A stretch of 11,428 nt of DNA from an uncultured Prevotella sp. (lineage in GTDB: Bacteria; Bacteroidota; Bacteroidia; Bacteroidales; Bacteroidaceae), in contig USRA01000062.1 in the NCBI GenBank assembly GCA_900557035.1, positions 1 to 11,428 of the forward strand, read 5' to 3'. Position 1 is the first letter of the stretch. Each line of letters begins with the position of its first letter. Both the position numbers and the translations under genes were made by a program. Of the stretch, positions 1 through 5,442 are shown piece by piece. The notes beneath the pieces were generated by a model that worked only from the letters and a program-made list of their open reading frames with translations, was not told where the DNA came from and did not search any database.

Positions 1-140
1 TTGTTGCTCAGGCACTTATAAATAATGTTAAACTATAGTGTTGCGGAATTAAGGAGTATAGTCTTTTCATAAGCCTTGTCGTTTCTATTTTGATGAATTA
101 AATAGTGGCAAAACTAGTTTAATGACGGCTCAATCCCATA
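1..140. other. Left-edge intergenic DNA without a convincing gene
   Basis: This AT-rich stretch holds no coding region I can support. It contains a perfect 10-bp palindrome, AAACTAGTTT, at 111-120 and an 8-bp palindrome, ACTATAGT, near position 33. The only start codon with a short reading frame on the minus strand (ATG at 68-70) gives about 20 residues before a TGA at 8-10, too short to call. The next gene on this side probably lies beyond the window edge. Confidence 0.5.
109..140 (-). promoter_or_regulatory. Possible weak leftward Bacteroidota promoter
   Basis: On the minus strand the octamer TAGTTTTG (plus positions 109-116) fits the Bacteroidota -7 consensus TAnnTTTG. Twenty bases upstream lies TATG (137-140), three of four matches to the -33 element TTTG. 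It would drive a transcript leaving the window to the left. With only a partial -33 match and no visible downstream gene, this may be chance in AT-rich DNA. Confidence 0.2.
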
Positions 141-238
141 AGGGAAAATAGGCATACTATTAAGGGAAAATAAAAACACCATTAAAGGAAAATAGGAATA
201 TCCTTTATGGTAAATGTTGATACTATTAAAGAAAATCT
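141..238. repeat. Degenerate 22-bp tandem repeat, about 4.5 units
   Basis: Units begin at 141, 163, 185, 207 and 229, an exact 22-bp step. Units 1-3 start AGGGAAAATA, AGGGAAAATA and AAGGAAAATA. Units 1, 2 and 4 end in CTATTA, CCATTA and CTATTA. Unit 4 matches unit 1 at 16 of 22 positions. Unit 5 keeps only the first eight bases (AAGAAAAT) before the next array begins. The 22-bp size lies in the range of plasmid iterons and operator arrays, but no replication initiator is visible nearby. The function is unknown. Confidence 0.7.
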
Positions 239-306
239 CCGTTCGGCGACGTTGAACATACATTCAACGTCGCTGAATGCACATTCAACGTCGCTGAACG
301 GAGATT
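227..306 (-). terminator. Candidate terminator of the ATPase-nuclease gene, formed by a 23-bp inverted repeat
   Basis: Positions 234-256 and 284-306 are inverted repeats pairing at 22 of 23 positions. The 27-bp loop holds another palindrome. In the minus-strand transcript the stem is followed by ATTTTCTTTAATA, a fairly U-rich tail, starting about 40 nt past the ATPase stop codon. That arrangement fits an intrinsic terminator. The one imperfect pair (245/295) is C-A in minus-strand RNA and G-U in plus-strand RNA, so stability is slightly better in the other direction. The palindromes inside the loop allow alternative folds. Confidence 0.4.
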
Positions 307-324
307 CAGCGTCGCTGAATATAA
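241..324. repeat. Four 17-nt palindromes in a 21-bp tandem array
   Basis: The units are GTTCGGCGACGTTGAAC (241-257), ATTCAACGTCGCTGAAT (262-278), ATTCAACGTCGCTGAAC (283-299) and ATTCAGCGTCGCTGAAT (304-320). Their centres at 249, 270, 291 and 312 are exactly 21 bp apart, two B-DNA turns, so all dyads face the same side of the helix. The last unit is a perfect 8+1+8 palindrome and the others depart from symmetry at one to three positions. The array ends 27 bp beyond the stop of the ATPase gene. It could be an operator array, a recombination or nuclease target, a source of RNA hairpins, or an expanded intergenic repeat. The sequence does not decide between these. Confidence 0.85.
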
Positions 325-347
325 AAGATCATTAGGGCTTATCCTCT

Positions 348-2072
348 TCAGCGCCATTCCTCTACTCTCCAAAGATCGTTACCTTTATATATAATAGCAA
401 TCTTGTGTATAGGCTTGCCGCTCATCATCTGTGGCAATCTTGCGTCTTGAGCATATTGGTCTAATTGCGCCTTTGCTTCTTCTAAAGCCTTCATGCCTTC
501 TTCATCGGTATCACCTGATTTCAGATACTTCAACTCCAGGAGATAGGCATGGGCAACCTCAGGGAAACGGGTGAGATCAGGAATCATCGTCAAGTCACAA
601 TAGCCGCCGTTCAGCTCCATTTCCTGGATGATGTAGTAATAACCACTATGGTTGAGATAAGCGGCAATGAACCCTTGCAGGTTGCGCTCTGCCTGAATGC
701 TGGAGTGGATGCTCGTGCAGTTCTTATAACCCTCGGCAATGTATTCGATGGCTGGCTTGATGTTACCATCTAGAGCCATTACATCGTATCGGTCGGCAAG
801 ATGATTATTATTGATTTTAGTATCCTTGTTGTATTCATCCAACACATAGCCGTAATATTGGCGGCGTACATTCTCGTTAGGGATTCCCAACTTTACTCTT
901 CTGCCACGCTTTCCAATGATGGTCAGCATGCCGTAATAGTAGAGCAGACTTGGGAACAGGTCTGGGTCAACCAAGTCTTCAGCAGGGAAACTTTCTCTCA
1001 GTTCTGCCCAGATGTAACCTTGGTTGATGATTTCTTTCAGCACGCTCTTGCGGTCGCCTTGCAGCTTGTCCAGGAAGATGATCTTCTTCATCTTGGCATA
1101 ATCAGTCATGGTATTTGGGTCTACCATCTCGTCCGGTGCTTTGCCAAAACGGATGAAATGGCGGAGATAATAGATAACCATATCCGAATTGAACATCTTT
1201 GGATCTGTGACCAGGCTGTCCTTTGCGAAACAATAGTTGTCATACCAAGGCTTCATGTCGGTAATCAGCTGGTCGGTCGGAACATTGATGAGTCCTACTT
1301 CTCTGTAGTATTCTATCATTTCCCGTACTTCGTTCTCGCTGAATCCCAGCATCATATTGAACATGGGATCCATGGAGAGATTGGTGCCGATGTTATAGCC
1401 ACTGTTGAGGTCGTTCACGGTGACAGGACTAACTCCCATCATCATGATGCGCTGGAACATTCCCTTGAATAGCTTGAAGAAGTCACGGTAGAAACCCTGT
1501 GCATGAGTCAAAGCGTGATACACAGCTTCTCCTTCCTCGCTCAGGATGTTGTTGGTGAAATTGTCGTACTCGTCGATGATGAGGTAAAGTTGCGTACCTT
1601 TGCTTTTGGAATAAGAATTCAGTGCATTTAGCTTATAGGAGGCACCGGAAAAGCCAAGGTATTCCTCCATGTTGAAATCTTCATCATAATAGGCTGCATA
1701 CTTTTTGATGAAACCATCGAGTACGCTGTTGCAATATAAATTGAAGTTTTCTTCCAAAGTACCAGGACCAGCCGCTGCTCTGGAAAAATCGAAGTATAAG
1801 ACTTGGTATTTGCCAAGTCCTTCGGTTGGATGCGACTCAATCCAAGTATCCTTGAATGTGGTATGGAACGAGTCTTTCTTCTCGATGTCGTAGTAGGCTT
1901 GAAGCATCGTGAGGAAGACACTCTTGCCAAAACGGCGTGGGCGGATGAGATAGAGAAAGTCTCCTGCTTCCTCCATTTTTGGAATATACATCGTCTTATC
2001 AGCCCAGTATCTGTTCTGACTCTTAATCCATGTATAATCGGCAACGCCGTATGGTAATCTCTTGTAATCCAT
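348..2072 (-). CDS. AAA-ATPase-like protein with C-terminal PD-(D/E)XK nuclease-like domain
   Basis: This 574-residue protein matches the AAA-ATPase_like (PF09820) plus PDDEXK_9 (PF08011) architecture, a family often present in many copies in Bacteroidota and without an established cellular role. The degenerate P-loop typical of the family, RPRRFGKS, is at residues 44-51, Walker B LIIDEYD at 164-170, a sensor-like MMGVSPVT at 211-218 and the family signature WYDNY at 276-280. The C-terminal nuclease-like core shows D493 in GYCDL and E513/K515 in LLELKYL, followed by a conserved-looking QLDQYA around 537-542. The length is usual for the family and no break is visible. The ATG at 2070-2072 follows an A-rich leader and a good promoter, so this is a separate transcription unit from the glycosyltransferase operon. 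Its 3' side faces the two tandem arrays. Defence, mobile-DNA and regulatory roles have been proposed for such proteins; I cannot choose among them. Confidence 0.93.
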   Translation of the reverse strand: MDYKRLPYGVADYTWIKSQNRYWADKTMYIPKMEEAGDFLYLIRPRRFGKSVFLTMLQAYYDIEKKDSFHTTFKDTWIESHPTEGLGKYQVLYFDFSRAAAGPGTLEENFNLYCNSVLDGFIKKYAAYYDEDFNMEEYLGFSGASYKLNALNSYSKSKGTQLYLIIDEYDNFTNNILSEEGEAVYHALTHAQGFYRDFFKLFKGMFQRIMMMGVSPVTVNDLNSGYNIGTNLSMDPMFNMMLGFSENEVREMIEYYREVGLINVPTDQLITDMKPWYDNYCFAKDSLVTDPKMFNSDMVIYYLRHFIRFGKAPDEMVDPNTMTDYAKMKKIIFLDKLQGDRKSVLKEIINQGYIWAELRESFPAEDLVDPDLFPSLLYYYGMLTIIGKRGRRVKLGIPNENVRRQYYGYVLDEYNKDTKINNNHLADRYDVMALDGNIKPAIEYIAEGYKNCTSIHSSIQAERNLQGFIAAYLNHSGYYYIIQEMELNGGYCDLTMIPDLTRFPEVAHAYLLELKYLKSGDTDEEGMKALEEAKAQLDQYAQDARLPQMMSGKPIHKIAIIYKGNDLWRVEEWR

Positions 2073-2109
2073 ATCTTCTTCGTTTTATAGAGTGCAACTT
2101 ATTCGATTG

Positions 2110-2141
2110 CAAAGATAGTGGAAATAATTGGGAATAGCAAG
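2110..2141 (-). promoter_or_regulatory. Bacteroidota-type promoter for the ATPase-nuclease gene
   Basis: Read on the minus strand, the -7 element TATCTTTG (plus 2110-2117) fits TAnnTTTG perfectly. Exactly 20 bases upstream is CTTG (2138-2141), three of four matches to the -33 TTTG. Spacing of 19-21 bp is the Bacteroides norm. Transcription would start near position 2103, giving a leader of about 30 nt before the ATG at 2072. The leader has no strong Shine-Dalgarno sequence. Confidence 0.7.
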
Positions 2142-2210
2142 GCTTTTTTCAAAAACTTCCTTAAATGATATCCTTCGTTCCAATATCCTGTAGGCAACGT
2201 CTTTTTATAA

Positions 2211-2236
2211 CAAGAGCCTAGGCTAACAGGCTCTTG
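2211..2236 (-). terminator. Stem-loop over the last stop codon of the glycosyltransferase operon
   Basis: CAAGAGCCT (2211-2219) and AGGCTCTTG (2228-2236) form a perfect 9-bp stem with an 8-nt loop. The stem overlaps the TAG stop codon (2218-2220) of the last glycosyltransferase gene. The minus-strand sequence after the stem, TTATAAAAAGACG, lacks a clean U-run, so this is a plausible rather than certain intrinsic terminator. The new promoter about 100 bp further on supports a transcription boundary here. Confidence 0.5.
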
Positions 2237-3381
2237 TAATATTCTTCATATTGTTTAGCTACCTTTATGTATTCATGATGCTTGCTGATGTATTCGATGC
2301 TCTGTTGCTTAAGCTGCGGTATCAGTTCCGGGTGAAGCACCAGGTGCTCCAACTCTTGATATACGCTCTCATAGTTGGGCTGCACATTGATGATGGGACG
2401 GAGATGCTCTTCGTGGATAATCTCGTAGTTTTCCGGTTCTCCACCACCTATGCAGATGATGCCCCTTGCCATTGCCTCCAGCGGATTCATCGATGGAGTA
2501 TAACTGTAGAGCTGGTCGAGGATGGCATCGCTGCCGTTCATCATCTTTACATATTCCGCAAAAGGCACGTTTTGTGCGATACGCAGTTCTACCTTTTCCG
2601 GATATTTCTCGGCGATTGCCTGGGCAGCCTTCAGCATGATGTCCGTACCCTTATACTCACTTCTGGTTTTGTTGATACCTATGAATAACTTCAACTTTTG
2701 GGAAGGTCTTCGGGAGATATCTACAGAAGATGTCTCTACAGAAGATGTCTCTACAGAAGATGCCCCTTTATCCCTATCCTGATGGGATTGTGAATAAGTG
2801 TGGATAGGATAGGGGATAAACGTGGTTTTCTGTGGAAAATGCGGTTGATAACATACCCAGTATTCATAAAGTCCCGCTATGATGCCGTCGCAATCTTCAG
2901 CAATCATCCGGTTGAGTCTTTCCTTGGCGGTTCCCAGCCAGTCTTTTCTTTCTTTCAGGGCATCGGCATTGGTGCGTAAATCATCTCCTATATTGAAATC
3001 ACTGTATCTCAATGGCTTATCCTGGCAGCAGACGCTTACCCAATAGTAATCCATACCGAATGCAGCCAGCACCACCTTCCTGTTTTGCTTTCTCAAATAC
3101 CGGTAAATCGGGAAGATACGCTCAGCTTTCAACTCCAGAAACATCGGGTTGATGAGCTGGACGATGTCGTATCCCCTTAACTTATGCACAATTGTGTATA
3201 ACTTTATCAAATATAGGATTCCACCTAGTTTTCCAGGCTTTCTCACCATGTTGATATCTCGTGGATAATTCTTCCAGAAGTCGCCGTTGGAGAGCACGGT
3301 AACCTCATGCCCCAGCTTGCGGAGTCCCTCGGCAAGTGTGGCATGTACGTTACTGTATTCTCCCATTAATAGAATCTTCAT
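2218..3381 (-). CDS. GT-B glycosyltransferase, family 4-like
   Basis: This 387-residue protein reads as a nucleotide-sugar-dependent glycosyltransferase of the two-Rossmann-fold (GT-B) type. It starts MKILLMGEYSNVH with the N-terminal domain signature HATLAEGLRKLGHEVTVLS (13-31). The C-terminal domain begins FIGINKTRSEYKGTDIML (233-250), and the donor-binding stretch SYTPSMNPLEAMARG (293-307) includes E302, the likely position of the family glutamate. Sugar donor and acceptor cannot be read from the sequence. The linker between the domains (about 200-228) carries a low-complexity insert with SVETS repeated. The gene is last in the run, 49 nt after the preceding GT2 gene. A strong purine-rich GGAGG lies about 36 nt upstream and a weaker AGGAAG directly abuts the ATG; no other in-frame start exists between the genes. 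It probably acts at the cytoplasmic face on a lipid-linked or LPS glycan, by context. Confidence 0.88.
   Translation of the reverse strand: MKILLMGEYSNVHATLAEGLRKLGHEVTVLSNGDFWKNYPRDINMVRKPGKLGGILYLIKLYTIVHKLRGYDIVQLINPMFLELKAERIFPIYRYLRKQNRKVVLAAFGMDYYWVSVCCQDKPLRYSDFNIGDDLRTNADALKERKDWLGTAKERLNRMIAEDCDGIIAGLYEYWVCYQPHFPQKTTFIPYPIHTYSQSHQDRDKGASSVETSSVETSSVDISRRPSQKLKLFIGINKTRSEYKGTDIMLKAAQAIAEKYPEKVELRIAQNVPFAEYVKMMNGSDAILDQLYSYTPSMNPLEAMARGIICIGGGEPENYEIIHEEHLRPIINVQPNYESVYQELEHLVLHPELIPQLKQQSIEYISKHHEYIKVAKQYEEYYKSLLA
2721..2765 (-). repeat. 15-bp in-frame tandem repeat inside the GT-B glycosyltransferase gene
   Basis: Three 15-bp units lie at 2721-2735, 2736-2750 and 2751-2765. The first two are identical (CTACAGAAGATGTCT) and the third differs only in its last bases. 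Each unit encodes five residues, giving SVETS-type repeats at residues 207-221 in the linker between the two Rossmann domains. Because the unit is a multiple of three, copy-number change would lengthen or shorten the linker without breaking the frame. Confidence 0.85.
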
Positions 3382-3430
3382 CTTCCTGATATAATCTTTA
3401 TTTATCTGATAAAATCTTCCTCCTTTTCAA

Positions 3431-4411
3431 TTATTTCTTGATGAAAAAGAGGAGCGCCATTCTTCCTACGTATGTACCTATCATCTTTCTGAACATGGTA
3501 TATTTCTTGGTGTATTCCTTGTCTGGAAGTGGATAGAGTCCATGCTTTCTCAACTTCTTGATGGCATGGTTCAGGGCTATCAGCGAATGTTTCAGTCGGA
3601 TATTGTTCACCAGATAATCCATCGAGAGTTGGGCGATGCGGCGACTCAGCGCCTGTCTTTCAGCCACCGGAATCTTATCCAGCAGTTTCTGCAGATGCAG
3701 GATTACTTCCAGACTGTTATCCATTTTCTGGGTAATCTTCTCATGATCCATCTGATGGGTTACGGAGTTCGGATTCTCACGATAGTAATAAGCCTCTGTC
3801 TCCATCTTGAAGATTCTTTCGGCACGCAGGAAGAGCTGAGAGGTAAACTCCTCATCTTCTCCATATACGATGCCCGGCGTAAACTGCAGGGTTCCTCTGA
3901 TGCTGCTGCGGAAAATATAGGAGCAGGCAGAACCATGCAGGTTATGATTGCTCATATAGGCTGTGCCCGATATCGGAGTCGGCAATTCATAAGGAGGAGT
4001 ATCCGTCTGCCTGTTTTTTACATAGTTGAAAGTCACGATGTCTGGCTGATGATATCTTACGATGTCTAGACAATGTTCGTAGGCGGTCTGTACCAGATAG
4101 TCGTCGCCATCCACAAACTGTATGAATCTGCCCTTGGCTATCATCATACCATAGTTTCTAGCCACGCTGGCTCCCTGGTTAGGCTGTCGCAGATAGATGA
4201 TATCCTGCAGATATTCCGTGAGTCCGTTGATCGCACAGATATCGCTTCCATCATCCACGAGGATGATTTCTCTTTCCTTGGCATTGAGTGAGAGCTGGAG
4301 GATGCTTTTGATGCATTCTTCCAGATATTCCGTAGGCATATTGTAAGTGGTGATGATGAAACTTACTAAGGGTGCCTGTATATTCTGTGTATGAGATGAT
4401 TGATTTTGCAT
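3431..4411 (-). CDS. GT2 family glycosyltransferase
   Basis: I choose the ATG at 4409-4411, giving 326 residues. The frame is open to an ATG at 4483, but the extra 24 residues fall in the preceding gene and lack family character; conserved sequence begins at PLVSFIITTYN (14-24). GT-A motifs are clear: LVDDGSD (51-57), the NQGASVARNYG loop (78-88), the metal-binding FVDGDDYL (99-106), and GEDEEF (184-189), which probably supplies the catalytic base. The C-terminal 80 residues are basic and helical, without a clear membrane span. It would transfer a sugar from a nucleotide-sugar donor to a growing surface glycan; the specific sugar is unknown. It overlaps the upstream GT2 gene by 46 nt, which suggests coupled translation, and has no strong Shine-Dalgarno sequence. 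Confidence 0.88.
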   Translation of the reverse strand: MQNQSSHTQNIQAPLVSFIITTYNMPTEYLEECIKSILQLSLNAKEREIILVDDGSDICAINGLTEYLQDIIYLRQPNQGASVARNYGMMIAKGRFIQFVDGDDYLVQTAYEHCLDIVRYHQPDIVTFNYVKNRQTDTPPYELPTPISGTAYMSNHNLHGSACSYIFRSSIRGTLQFTPGIVYGEDEEFTSQLFLRAERIFKMETEAYYYRENPNSVTHQMDHEKITQKMDNSLEVILHLQKLLDKIPVAERQALSRRIAQLSMDYLVNNIRLKHSLIALNHAIKKLRKHGLYPLPDKEYTKKYTMFRKMIGTYVGRMALLFFIKK

Positions 4412-5400
4412 AATGAATGATAACCTAAAATATTGAATAGTTTGAGTTTGAATGAATGAATCCCCGTTTTTCCTTCCAGCCATTTCACGGCGTGGATAAG
4501 GGGAGGATCCGGTTCATATCTTCCTGATAAATCGTAGAGATCGAGCAGGACATTGAGATGCTGCGTCAGGAAATCTTCTAATGAAGGCTGGTATTTCAGC
4601 AGAATTTCTTCTATTGCTTCCATTTGTAGCTTCATTTCTTCTTTACCCGCTATTTTCAGCTTCATCAAAGCCTGCCTCTGTCCCAGATACAGCTGAAGCA
4701 GATCGGGATATTTTGCCTGCGATGTAATGCCGTGAGGATTCCAGTAATAGAGATACTTTCCTACATCCGTCACCCTTATTTTCAAGGGTGGGGGAGGAGC
4801 CGCTGCTCTATTTGGATTAATCTCAGTCTCCGTCAGCCCTATCAGTTTCGGAATCGTCCACACATCCTCGAAGCTTTTTCCTTTCGGAAATTCGATGTTC
4901 TGAAACAGCGAACGCCTGAAAATCTTGTTGCAGGCATAGGTATGATGATAGCCCTTTTCTGCCAACCAGTATTCGATGGCATTCTGATAGGTTTTCGGAG
5001 CGAAGGATAGGAGTTTTTCCCGATGGGGATGACCGATTCTCTCCATGATGGGATATTCCAGAATATCCACATCGGGATGTTGATAAAGTTCTTCCATCAG
5101 CTGTTGAAGCGTGTTTTCCCCTATCGCATCATCACTGTCTATAAAGGTGATATACAATCCTTTAGCCCTCTTAATCCCCACATTTCTGGCATCGCTTAAA
5201 CCTCCGTTTTCCTTGTGGATAACGTGGATGCGACTATCTTTCCTGGCATATTCATCGCAGAGCTGAGGGCACGCATCAGGCGATCCATCATCTACGAGAA
5301 TCAGCTCGTAGCTGGTGAATGATTGCTGCAGGATACTCCCGATGCATCTTTCGAGCGTATCTTCGGCACGATATACGGGGATGATGATACTGAGTTTCAT
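4366..5400 (-). CDS. GT2 family glycosyltransferase with proline-rich insertion
   Basis: This 344-residue protein has full GT-A motifs: MKLSIIIPVYRAEDTL at the start, LVDDGSPD (35-42), NGGLSDARNVGI (65-76), the DxD region FIDSDD (86-91) and FEDVW (177-181). It probably transfers a hexose or aminosugar to a surface polysaccharide, lipid-linked precursor or LPS, but the donor cannot be named. Between LTETEI and VTDVGKYLYYW, residues about 195-209 form an Ala/Pro-rich stretch (AAAPPPP). It looks inserted and coincides with a DNA hairpin. The gene starts 42 nt after the porZ stop, and its last 46 nt overlap the next GT2 gene. The C-terminus (FKLKLFNILGYHSLCKI) looks intact, so the overlap is not obviously due to a frameshift. 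Confidence 0.9.
   Translation of the reverse strand: MKLSIIIPVYRAEDTLERCIGSILQQSFTSYELILVDDGSPDACPQLCDEYARKDSRIHVIHKENGGLSDARNVGIKRAKGLYITFIDSDDAIGENTLQQLMEELYQHPDVDILEYPIMERIGHPHREKLLSFAPKTYQNAIEYWLAEKGYHHTYACNKIFRRSLFQNIEFPKGKSFEDVWTIPKLIGLTETEINPNRAAAPPPPLKIRVTDVGKYLYYWNPHGITSQAKYPDLLQLYLGQRQALMKLKIAGKEEMKLQMEAIEEILLKYQPSLEDFLTQHLNVLLDLYDLSGRYEPDPPLIHAVKWLEGKTGIHSFKLKLFNILGYHSLCKINHLIHRIYRHP
4771..4790. repeat. REP-like hairpin inside a GT2 coding sequence
   Basis: CACCCTT (4771-4777) and AAGGGTG (4784-4790) form a perfect 7-bp stem with a 6-nt AT-rich loop. A G-rich run, GGGGGAGGAG, follows directly, with a second small dyad, GAGCCGCTGCTC, next to it. The local composition differs from the rest of the gene and encodes the AAAPPPPLKIR stretch. 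The pattern resembles a small palindromic repeat inserted in frame. I cannot show from this window that it recurs elsewhere. Confidence 0.5.
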
Positions 5401-5442
5401 TGCTTACTCTCTTGATATTTCTGATAGAAGATGCTATCTCTT

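Noticed and set aside
8..70. Twenty-residue minus-strand frame (ATG at 68-70)
   Set aside because: It is too short, with no conserved feature or clear ribosome-binding site, near the window edge. Not supportable as a gene.
141..324. CRISPR array
   Set aside because: The repeats are contiguous with no unique spacers of usual length, the units are degenerate, and no cas gene is nearby.
801..1472. Plus-strand open frame of 223 codons opposite the ATPase-nuclease gene
   Set aside because: It runs antisense to conserved motifs of the minus-strand gene, and I recognise no protein family in it.
4412..4483. Upstream ATG at 4483 for the GT2 gene ending at 3431
   Set aside because: It would add 24 residues without GT2 similarity and deepen the overlap with the preceding gene to 118 nt. 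The ATG at 4411 places the conserved core at a normal distance.
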